From Anisodus tanguticus (Eukaryota > Streptophyta > Magnoliopsida > Solanales > Solanaceae), in assembly GCA_034509755.1 (NCBI GenBank), contig CM067552.1:11317001-11381000 (forward strand): 64,000 nt of DNA, read 5' to 3'. The notes below the pieces were generated by a model. The model was given only the letters and a program-made list of their open reading frames with translations. It did not search any database and was not told the origin of the DNA. Of the stretch, positions 36,531 through 48,200 are shown in pieces. Both the position numbers and the translations under genes were made by a program. Position 1 is the stretch's first letter, and each line of letters starts with the position of its first letter.

Positions 36531-36833
36531 TTGTTACCCAAGAAAATACAAAAAATTAGAAAGAGAAAAAATATTTTGGTGTTTAGAGTGAGGGAGATGA
36601 AGAACCCTAATTAGAGTTTGGTTAGAAGGTGCCGGAAAAAAAATAGGGTAGGGAGGTAGTATTTCGGCTAGGGTTGGTTTTTTGTGAACCCTAGTTAGGG
36701 TTATGTTTTGGAGTCCTGAAAAATTGGTTTTCTGCTAGGGTTTAGTTGGCCGAAATGTGGTTTTCGGGTAGGGTTGGGTGAGGCCAACCGTTAGGGCAAA
36801 AAAATGGGAGGTTAATTTGTGGCTCTGATACCA

Positions 36834-37070
36834 TGAAGGAAGTTAATTCCATGTATCATTTCATTCCAAGATTACAATATATATATACAAATATACATAA
36901 ATCAATCTAGGCTAAGAATATGCTAATCATCCTAATTACATTGATATGTGGAGATAATTTGGATGTGATGAAGATCAATCTATGCTAATCATCCTAATTA
37001 CATTGGTATGATGGAGATAATTTGAATGTGATGAAGATAATTATAGATTAGGTCCAGAATTATCTTAACA
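36834..37070 (-). repeat. 5' LTR of copia
   Basis: 237 bp, TGAAGGAAG...TATCTTAACA, next to the primer-binding site. Confidence 0.85.
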
Positions 37071-37537
37071 TTCCTTAAGTCTCAACTTTATACTAGAAAA
37101 ATTCATAATAATGCAAAAGAGACTTTAGTATTTGGGGTTGACCATATATAGTTGATTGATTGATATATAGAAAAGACTTTAGTTACTTTTGCCATCTCAC
37201 AGGGCCAAAAAAATGGTTGGATCTTTATGAAGAAATGGTGACTACAAAACGAGAAGTATATATTTAACTCTGTGGATGTTTTCTTGAAGAGCACCACAAA
37301 AAGTTCGGCATCTTAGTTCATCCATTCTTTCCTTCTTCTCGCGATATCTAAGCAAGCACCAGACCGAGTACCAACTCCCTTTTCTTCAAAAGAAAATCTT
37401 CAGTTATAGAAGTTGTTAAATACAAGACTCTGCACACTATTCTGTTATCCAGCCAGTTATTAGCTCGAAATTGTTCATCCCCTATAATGTATCAAAGCAA
37501 AAGTTAGAAGTCATGGTGGGAAGTCACTTGTCTACTA
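37071..37537. other. Intergenic, 3' side of formin gene
   Basis: No gene or repeat recognised. Confidence 0.35.
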
Positions 37538-37892
37538 CTCTCTCTTTTGTAAATTTATGTGACACTTTTCGCTTATCGAGATTAAATTACGTAAATTTGA
37601 CCAACATATTAAGGATGATTCTCATTGATATGAATCTCGAACCCTTGATCTAGTGGATGACTTTAAACATTTAATCTACCACTAAGCTCAAGGAAGACTA
37701 GTCCAACAGTTTAATTTTTTTAATCGTATTGACATGAAAAGAATTGTAATTTATAATATTTTTTGTATAGTTTCTGAATATGTAAAATTTACTATTAAAA
37801 TATTAAGCTGATTTAATTCAATTTAGCTTCGAAGATCAGTCAAATTGACTTCCGATAAGCGAAAAGTGTCACCGAAATTGGGAAAAAGAGAG
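37538..37892. mobile_element. Stowaway-type MITE
   Basis: Long terminal inverted repeats (CTCTCTCTTTTGTAAATTTA TGTGACACTTTTCGCTTATC and its imperfect reverse complement) with TA on both sides (37536-37537, 37893-37894). No coding capacity. This ends about 60 bases from the formin stop codon, so it may form part of the formin 3' UTR. Confidence 0.8.
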
Positions 37893-37952
37893 TATGAGAA
37901 AGGGTTTGCAAGTACTGTTGCACAATCTTACCTGAACCAATAGCTATTTGGA

Positions 37953-39205
37953 TTAGCTCTCATCCTCTGAACTAAAGTCATCATCCATCCGTCGCTCCTG
38001 GATTGCAGGAAATAGTCGTTGATGAACATGATCTGGCAAAGAATCTGGATGGGATTCTTGGGAAGGTGATGCCGTCAGTGCTCCTTTTCTAGGGGTATTT
38101 GCCGGCAACTTGGTTGATTTTCTCACCAATGTACATTCCTTATCCAACATAATTAAGAAATCACGAACAGTAATGAAGAGACGCAAGCCTTCGTCTTTCC
38201 CTGCAGTTCCGTGGAAGTAGTCTCCTGTACTCTTCACCATAGCCATTATCCTTTTCTCTTCTTCTAATATCCTCTCAATCTCCTCTTCCGCATGTTGCAT
38301 AAAATTCGTGAGCGTATCACAGAACTTACTCTGTTCCTCCAAACTTTTCATGTCAGTGTCTAGAAACCCTTTAGTTTTCACTAGTGACTTTCCGAGTTTA
38401 GAGACAGATGTAGTTAAGTTCTCACCATCTATAACTGCTGCTTTTTTTACATTCTCAAGCTCATTGCTTAGACCAGAAACCACCTGGAGACCGAGGTTAC
38501 GATGGTAATTAATCGAGTCTTGAGTAGCATCCTCGACAAGATCTTCTGTTGTCACATTCGACAAGCTTTTTTCGCTCTCCCTTAACTTACGTGCTGCTCG
38601 GAATCCTTCTGATCGGATAATTTCCTGAACAACAAAGTTGAGAAGTGTGGTTTTGCCATCAGTTCCTTTAACATCTGAGAGTTTCAACAGTGTATCAAGC
38701 TTGAATGCCGATGCGCCACCACGGTAGGTGCCATCGTTCATGCGGTTCCCAGTTTTAAGAACTGCTTCTAGAAGTTTCAGGAAGAGTCTGCTGTTTCTCA
38801 GCTCCTGGCATGCCACCTGCAAGTTTTCATAATGAATAAAATCCATCTACCAAGTGATAAGAAACAGCTACTAGACAACAATGTACTGAAAGCTCTTTTA
38901 ATTTAACCATGATCAGAAGTAAGATAGCCAAATTCCCCAAGTATATACATGGCTAAACTTCGATTGGCATGGCTTCCCTTCAATGTAAAGGAGAGCCACT
39001 CGTACAATTGTTTTATTTTAAGCTACTGAATTTCACAATTAATTAAAAATGACCCCTTTCAATAATAAAAAAAATTGCTACTAAAGATTATGAGACTAAA
39101 AATATGAGAAGAAAAACTCTGGCAAGTCCAACAAACTGGACTTGATTTCAGTTCATCAGGATTACACAAAGAAATGATACCTTTCGATCAGAAAAATCCC
39201 GAGCT

Positions 39206-39259
<54 letters not shown>

Positions 39260-42200
39260 CAGCACTAATTATCTAAGAAAAACTCAATTCCTTTTTTCTT
39301 TCACTATGATCTTGGAGTAACTGGTAAAGTTGATGTCATGTGACCAGGAGGTCATGGGTTCAAGCCGTGAAAACAGACTCTTGCAGAAATGTGAGGTAAG
39401 GTTGCGTACAAATAGACCCTTGTAGTCCGGCCCTTACCTCGACCCCGCGCATAGCGGGAGCTTAGTGCACCGGGCTGCCCTTTTTATGATCTTGGGAAAG
39501 GGAGCGTTGGAGTAACCGCTAAAGTTGCTGCCATGTGACCAGGCGGTCACGCGTTCAAGCTGTGGAAACATCCTCTTGCCGAAATGCAGGGTAAGGCTGC
39601 GTACAATAGACCCTTGTGGTCCGACCCTTCCCCGGACCCTGCGCATAGCGGGAGTTTAGTGCACCAGGCTGCCCTTGACAAACTTTTCCTTATGAATATA
39701 CGATATCAGTCTCATTATATGTAGCCTACAAATGATGCTTATTTGATTTTTTTCCCTTCTTAACTCTTTCCGGAATTTATGTGATGGTGCATGGTATAAT
39801 TGGATCCATTAAGATGCAGAAAACCGATAGCAATTATAGTTGCAGCAGAATAACAGGGAATTTTCATTCTAAGGTATGAGAGATATAGAATTCCATGATT
39901 CACCTCTAAAGTTTCAAAGGAATCTTTAATGGAAGAAACATCTTCCTCAAGTGTACTCATGAGCAGCAACGCTTCCATCCTTTTGAAGGCAAAGGGAATT
40001 TCAACCAGGGATTTGAGAAACCTTTCCGCAGGACCGAGCTGAGAAATTTCTCCACAATATAATCGAAGTTTGAGTTCTTCATCTGTTGTTGGTGCCATCT
40101 TTGATAAAGCTTGAATAAGTTCAGGAGACAGTTTATTACCTGATAAGATACGCGGGCTTTTGCAATTAAGTGGCTGAAACGTACTTCATAAAATAAAAAT
40201 AAAAACTATGAAAATGCACAAACGTTAGCAGGATAAGACAATATAGAACCTAAAGTCTGCCTATGTGAAGTAAAGGACATGAATAAAGATTCTCATCTCA
40301 TGAAACTTCAGTATCTTGGATTTTTTATATACTCTATAGGAAGAATACCAGGCAAGTGCCAGCCAGCCAGACACAACCATAGACAAATATGTAATTCTAT
40401 AATTTCTCAATTCACTTATTACCATCAGAATTGCGCTTGGTGGTATTTGTTGTTAATCTTCACTCGCTGATTTAAGGTACTTTACTTTTCTTTTCATTTT
40501 TCATTCTTTGGGGGGGGGGGGGGGGAGACAATTTGGCACCAGATATCCCCAGGAGTGGAAAGAGCAGCTGTGAGAAGCGGAAAAACCATCAAAAATGACG
40601 ATTGTTCGTGAAGTTTTCTACATAAAGACCCCTTGGTTCTGACAGAGGGGTTGGGAGGAAGGAGTGGGGACTGGGGACAGTTTAAAAATTTACCAGGTTT
40701 GTTCTGTAAAATCACCAGCAAGTTTTATTTTCCACTTAAAAATGGGACCCTGTTTTCAACTTCATCTAATTTCTAGGCGTATTTTAATTAGCACATGCCA
40801 ACATTCACAAAAAAATGTTTCTTCTGAAAATTCACCCTCTCAATGTGCTTGTAGTCGCTTCACAACACCATGCATGGAGCAAATTAGTAGAATGAAACTT
40901 CTTTATTACTCAAGTAAATAACATACAGTTTCCTAATGGACTGACTAGAAGTTATTTGTGCAGACTATGTTGTTTGTTCTCTTCCTTCCATTCATAAGAC
41001 ATTTATCTCTTTTTTAAGGCAGTCAATAACTTTCATGCAAAAGCAGAAAGACTGCAAAACCTATGACACAGAGTTATCACTTAAGTAAAAACCCACTTAG
41101 GATTAGACACTCTTCTCCATGGTGATATATTTACTATTTTCATTTCCTGTTAGCTATTAATTCAAAAGAGCAAGATTCACACTCTCACATATCTCATGGG
41201 GAAGACACGGAGAAAGAAAGATTTACCCTCGTTGAGAGCATCACAAACTTCTTCTGTCGTCACATTTAAGGCTTTAAGAATAATTGCTAGATTTTGTGAT
41301 TTCTTAGCATCAATTATCTGAATATACTGTGGGGTAGCTTCAAAAGACGATGCAGCTTTCATGCCCTCAGTTTTGTCCGGATTTGCTGCATTATATCCGA
41401 ATAACGATTCCATCATCTCCTCATTGAACCTGTAGTAACATCATTATAAAAAGCGCAGAAGTTAGACATCAATCTTGCAGAAGCGAAGTGCAAGGAAGAA
41501 ATTTGATGCAAAGCTTACTGGAATGATCCAGCTTTGATGTCGTGCCAAACCATCGAGTGATCAGGATTAGCAAGAACCTTGTCCCAAAAAAATGGCTTTA
41601 ATTTTGCCTTTGGAGCATCAGAGTCATCAGATGGTTCAGTTCCCTCACCACCAGAAGAACTTCGTCTCTTATGTGCTCCAAGGGGGGGTAAAGGCTTTGC
41701 TGGATTACCAGGTTTTGGTGGTCCAGGGGGTGGAGGACGAGCGGCTGTAGGAGGTGGAGGCGGTTTTGGAGCAGGTGGCTTAGGAGGAGGAGGAGGTGGT
41801 GGGCCAGGGGGTTGTGGAGGTGCAGATTTTCCTGGAGGAAGTGGAAATGCATTTACAGGTGCATCTGCTTTAGCTTCTGCCTCTGAAGAATTATGAGGAT
41901 CAGCTGCCACCGAAAGACTATTTACGGTAGAAGGACTCTTGAAATCTTTCTTGGTTGAACTTCCTATGCTTGAAGACTTCTGAGAAGATTCTGACCACAA
42001 ACATCGTAGAAATTAGTCGGCAAACGAAAAAAAAAACATGCAGTTTGAAAAATTAACCTTCATGATTAATAGTCTGTTTGGCCAAGCTTCTCTAAAGCCA
42101 AAAAGTATTTCTCGTTTCAAAGTTGAGGAGTTTGGCTAAGCATTTAGGAGAAGAAATAATGTTTCTGAGCAGAAGCAAAAGTTGTTTTGAGAAGCTGAAA

Positions 42201-45200
42201 AAAGTAGTTTCTTCCCAAAACTACTTTTTTGAAAAAGCAATTTTAAAAAATACACTTAGAAGCACTTTTTAAAAACTTGGGCAAACACTAATTGATGCTC
42301 AAAAGTATTTTTTAGCCAAACACACTATTTCTCACCAAAAGTACTTTTTTAGGAAGCACTTTTAAAAATTAAGCTGATTTTAGAAGAGCTTCGCCAAATA
42401 GGCTATAAATACTTGCATATAGACTACCTGAACAAAGGTTAAGAAGAGGCTTCTCATCTCTTTTCCCATACTGTGGACCTGGTTCTTTCTTTTTACTTTT
42501 TCTAGGACACAATATTAATAACAGAGCTAAAAGGGAAATTCCTAGTACCACGGCACCTCCAGAAACAGCAACAATAATATAAGTTTTGTTCTGATCATTC
42601 TTTTCTGAAGGATTACTTCCAGTATTTTTTGGTTTAGCAGGAGGAGGAATGACAGGCAAAGGTTTAGAAGAGTTGGAACGAGTCGGAGGTGTTGGAGACT
42701 TTGCAGGAGGCTTGACGTGGGTCCGAGGTGTTGGTGCCTTTGCAGGATGTTCCGTGGGCGCTTCAAAAGAAGGTGTTGGAGCATAAATTGGTGATACGGC
42801 TGTGGGGCCGGGAGTTGGAGCGAGGATTGAAGCTGCAACATCATCTGTTATCTTATCTTGAAGCTTTCTTTCTCTTAGGTGCCTTCGGGGAACACTGGAC
42901 CATAGCAAGAAAAGCTTTTGGTACTTGATGAACCAAGAAAGAGGAAGACTTTTCTTTCTTAAGCTCTCCATAAGGATCTTCTTCTCTTCAGGAAGTAGAT
43001 CACTAATAGCCTTTTGTAAGATTCTTCTTCTCAACAAAGCTATATCTGATTTTAAGTAAATTAAAGTTCCTGTTGCTCCATGATAAAGAGACAAAACCAG
43101 AAAGTTTGCAGTTTCTGTATTCTTGTGTGCTCCTTTTATACAATGAATCCATATTTGCTCAGCCTGCATACAGAATACTTCATCAACATATGGCCAGAAA
43201 TATACTTTGGTTGGGAATTTACTATGAACTTTGATACAACACAAAAATCTTCAAAACATTCATGTTAGTAACAAACTACTTGCTCTGATGCAATGCAATT
43301 AAAATAATCAGTTCAGATAATCACCTCGGTTTCCTCATACCATGAGAAGCATTGCCACTAAGTTCCGAAGTGCAAATCTTAGATGGTTTCCATTTTGTCT
43401 TTGTTACTGTTAAACAAAGCAATATACATGTGATATACACTGAATATACATCAGTGTATATCACATATATATCACTGGATTTAATGAAGCAGTGGGCTGT
43501 CCCAGCAGGTCACAGAATTGGGCCTCTCGGCCAGATTGTACATATCCAAGTGATATTAGGATAGTGTATATATGGTATATATATTTGTAGTATATTGTAA
43601 TAAAAAGGATACCTTAATTAGTGTTATACACCTACCATAATTGTATAGTTAGAATTATGGTAGAATAAGGATTTAGAAGTAGAATAGGAAAAGGATTTGT
43701 AGTATTATGGAAAGATGTAACTTGTATATATATCTATTCAATCAATGAAAATAATCAAGGGGATTATTTCTTTCATGGTATCAAGAGACTAGGTCTAAAC
43801 CAAAAGTTTTCTTCTCTCAAACTTTTGCCTCTTTGGCCGAGAACCCCCCCCCCCCTCGGGTTTTTCTCTCCAAATATCTCGTCTTCCGCTCTCAAAAACC
43901 TCTCTTAAATTTATCCTCCTTCTTTGTTCTTTCAAATATGTCTAAGAACAATTTTCACCCTGCCCTCACGGTTTCCAATATCAAGCTCGTGTCCCTATTG
44001 TCCTTGAGATGGAAAACGTTCAATATGCAACGTGGGCGAGTTGTTTAAAATTCACGCTATCTCTTATCAAGTTCTTCATCACATAATTCCTCCCGCTAGA
44101 CCCCTTCCCGCGGAGGATCCCGAGGTGTGGATTACACTTGATGCTACCGTTCTTCGGTGGATATACGCCACTATTTCGGGGACCTTCTACGACGATTATG
44201 GAGCCCGATACCACGGCTATGGCTGCGCATGGAATAGATTGCGTGACATATTCCAAGACAACCAACATTCCCGTATCGTCACACTCGAGCAGAATTCTCT
44301 CTCGTTCGAATGGACGTATTTCCGAACGTTTCGCATATTGCAAGAAACTAAAGGAATTGGCGGATCAACTCCGTAATGTTGGCGCACCGGTGACAAATAA
44401 TCGTCTAGTTCTACGCTTGTTGCCGGGCTTTCGGAGGCCTATAATGGTGTTGGAACTCTCCTTCGCCAAAGCAACCCTCTTCCCGACTTTCATCAAGCCC
44501 GCTCCATGCTGACGTTAGAAGAAGCCAGTTTGGCTAAAAAGGCGGCTAACGGAGCAAGCCCAGTTGTCATGGTGGCATCCTCTCCTAGTTCTTCGGGTTT
44601 TGTTAATAATTCGGGCCAAAACCATAATAATGGTGGCGGCAAGAATAATCGCAAAAATAACAAAAACCGCGGGGGCAAACGAGGTGGTTCTGATGGCAGT
44701 TTTGGTGAGCAACAAACAGGCGGTGGGTCCCATTCGGGGTACAGTGGGCCACCACCACCGTGGGCCCAAGCGGTGGGGCCGCGGGGCGGGCACCCGCACC
44801 CTCCAAAGCCAGCGGTTTACGCCGGCGGCCGGGGGCTGGGGCCACCCAAAAGGCCCAATACCCAAAGCATTGGCGGCCCACCGGCCGGTGGCCCAAAGAA
44901 CGGCCCCCACAACGGCGGTAACGCCCCGGTTCCCAAGCATGGCCAGAGTCCTTGGGCCCCGTCCTCCGCAAGCCCATCATGCAACAGCCCCCACTCGACC
45001 GATATCGAGGCCGCGATGCACACGTTGGGATTAACTCAACCGGACCCAAATTGGTACATGGACACCGGGGCCACTACTCACATAACTTCCGAATCAGGTA
45101 CTCTCTCATCTTATTACAATTTGAGCACCCCTCGGGGAATAATTGTTGGTAATGGCAGTTCAATTCCAATTCTAGGGTATGGTCAGAAAACGGTGTCTCC

Positions 45201-48200
45201 TCCCAATCCACCACTTCTCTTGAAAAATACTTTACATGCTCCTAAATTGATTAAAAATTTAGTGTCTGTCCGAAAATTCACAAATGACAATTCTGTTTCT
45301 GTTGAATTTGATCCTTTCGGTTTCTCTGTGAAGGATTTCAAGACGGGGAGTCATCTCATGAGGTGTGATAGTAGGGGGATCTATATCCTATCATGCCCGG
45401 TTTCACCATCGAGTCCACCGTGCCATCGCCTTTTGCGACCATCTCTCCTTCCATGTGGCATGCTCGTTTGGGTCATCCGGGATCTTCTATTTTATCGCTT
45501 TTAGATAAAAATAGCTTTATTTCTTGTAAGGGTACGAGTCGTACTCCAATTTGTCGATCTTGTTCATTAGGAAAAATTGTTAAGTTGCCATTTGTAGACT
45601 CCAATTCTCATACTTCTATGCCATTTGACATTATTCATAGCGACTTATGGACATCTCCTGTTCTTAGTTCAATGGGTCATCGATATTATGTTCTCTTCTT
45701 AGATGATTATTCTAGATTTTTGTGGACGTTTCCAATTGCGAATAAATCACAAGTGTTTTCCGTCTTCATAAAATTTAGAGCGTTCATTCGTACTCAATTC
45801 GAAAGAGAAATAAAAAATATTCAATGTGATAATGGGAAGGAGTATGACAATAAGGAGTTTCGAGAATTTTGTGCTACTCATGGGATAAATTTTCGGTTTT
45901 CCCCGTCCTCATACATCTTCACAAAATGGGAAAGCCGAACGCAAAATTCGTTCCATAAATAACATTGTCCGAACTCTCCTAATCCATGCCTCCATACCTC
46001 CGTATTTTTGGCATCATGCTCTACAAATGGCCACTTACCTTCTTAACATAATTCCGTCTAAAGGTCTGACATATTCTTCCCCTCTCAAAATCTTATATAA
46101 TAAAAACCCGTCTTATTCTCATCTTCGGATTTTTGGGTGCTTGTGTTATCCGTTATTCCCATCCACCACAATTAACAAACTTCGAGCTCGGTCTACTCCG
46201 TGTGTATTTTTGGGTTATCCGTCGAATCATCGTGGTTATAAGTGTTTTGATTTATCCTCCAAGAAAATTATTATAAATCGTCATGTCATTTTTGATGAAA
46301 CCCAATTCCCTTTTACGAAAGTTCATACTCCCGAGCCTAAGTCGTATAATTTTTTGGATGACTAAATATCCCCGTATATTATTCGGAATTTTTCGGACAA
46401 CTCCCGTACCCAAAATTCTCCAGCGGGCCCATCGCCCGGCGCCAACAAGACCGCCACACCCAGCTCTTCCACCACCGGAACAGTTCCGGCAGAATCGGGC
46501 GGGCCCAGCCCGGTTCCGGAACTGGTCCGAGCCGAGTCCACCATTTCCGATTTGGGCCAAGCGGCCCACCGCTTGGCCGGCCGCTCCGTCCCGAGCCCGA
46601 AAATTCCCATAATTCCATTAATTCTTCCTCGAGTCATAGACCGGTCACTCGTAGTCGGCGGGGTATTTTTACACCTAAAAGACATTTTAATTTACATTCG
46701 ATGTCTCTAAATCCCCCTTGCCCCGCAATCCCGTGTCCGCATTAAATGACCCTAATTGGAAAATTGCTATGACCGATGAATATAATGCTCTTATTGATAA
46801 TAAGACGTGGGAGTTGGTGCCCCGTCCATATGGTACTAATATTATCAGGTCTATGTGGATTTTTGCTCATAAGGAGAATTCAGATGGGTCATTTGCTCGG
46901 CATAAGGCACGACTTGTTGGTGATGGTAAGACTCAGCAGGTTGGTATTGATTGTGGTGAGACATTTAGTCCGGTGGTCAAACCGGCTACCATTCGCACTG
47001 TACTTAGCTTGGCTCTTTCAAAGACTTGGCCGATTCATCAGTTAGATGTCAAGAATGCTTTTCTACATGGTGATCTCAAGGAAACAGTCTATATGCATCA
47101 GCCGTTGGGTTTCAGGGATCCCAACCGCCCTCATCATGTCTGTTTGTTGAAGAAGTCATTATATGGGCTTAAGCAGTCTCCACGTGCCTGGTATACACGA
47201 TTTGCTGATTTTGTTTTGACTAATGGGTTCACTCACAGCAGGTCAGATAATTCTTTGTTCATCTACCGCCGTGGTTCGTCATTGGCCTATATTCTGTTAT
47301 ATGTGGATGATATCATCTTGACGGCCTCCTCCGATGCTTTGCGCCAGTCTATCATGGCCATGCTCAGTTCTAAATTTGCTATGAAGGACTTAGGGCCGTT
47401 GAGTTATTTTTTGGGGATTGCCGTCAAGCGTCATTCAGGGGGCTTGTTTCTGTCTCAACGGAAGTATGCTTCTGAGATCATAGAGAGGGCTGGGATGTCA
47501 TCCTGTAAGTCCACTTCCACGCCGCCAGATGCAAACCCAAAGCTAAGTGCCACGGCGGTGCATCATACGAGGACCCGACCGGCTATCGCAGCTTGCGGGG
47601 CCCTCCAAGTATCTCACCTTTACCAGACCGGATATTACATATGCGGTTCAACAGGTGTGTTTATTCATGCATGATCCCAGAGTTGAGCACATGAATGCAA
47701 TGAAACGCATCATTCGGTATATTCAGGGAACACTCGACTATGGGTTGCACTTGTATCCTTCCTCTACATCCACACTTGTCTCTTACACGGATGCTGATTG
47801 GGGTGGTTGTCCCGACACCAGACGGTCGACTTCTGGCTACTGTATGTTCCTTGGCAACAACTTGGTCTCATGGTCGGCAAAACGTCAAGCAACTCTATCA
47901 CGCTCCGGTGCGCAGAGCGAATATCGAGGGGTAGCGAATGTGGTCTCCGAGTCGTGTTGGCTACGTAATTTGCTTTTGGAGCTTCATTGTCCCATTTAGA
48001 AGGCAACCTTGGTGTATTGCGATAACATTAGTGCCATCTACCTTTCAGGTAACCCAGTTCAACACCAGCACACCAAGCATATCGAAATGGACATTCACTT
48101 TGTCCGTGAAAAGGTTGCAAAGGGACAAGTTCGCGTATGCCATGTCCCATCTCGTTATCAAATTGCGACATCTTTACAAAGGGTCTACCAAATGCGGTTC

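Larger units (their letters stand above)
31988..37070 (-). mobile_element. Ty1/copia element, minus strand
   Basis: 5083 bp with LTRs at 31988-32204 and 36834-37070. The flanking 5-mers are TTGCT and TTCCT (one mismatch). Minus-strand order is LTR, perfect initiator-Met primer-binding site TGGTATCAGAGCC (36820-36835), gag, protease/integrase, RT, RNase H, polypurine tract CTGCAGGGGAT and LTR. All domains contain stops or frameshifts. A run of 14 Gs lies at about 35311-35324. Confidence 0.85.

Noticed and set aside
41579..41896. Open frame for a glycine-rich protein, plus strand
   Set aside because: It is the antisense of the formin FH1 proline run; the splice-consistent gene is on the other strand.
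44515..45049. Several overlapping open frames on both strands
   Set aside because: GC-rich gag tail of the copia element keeps many frames open; only the plus-strand gag frame matches a family.
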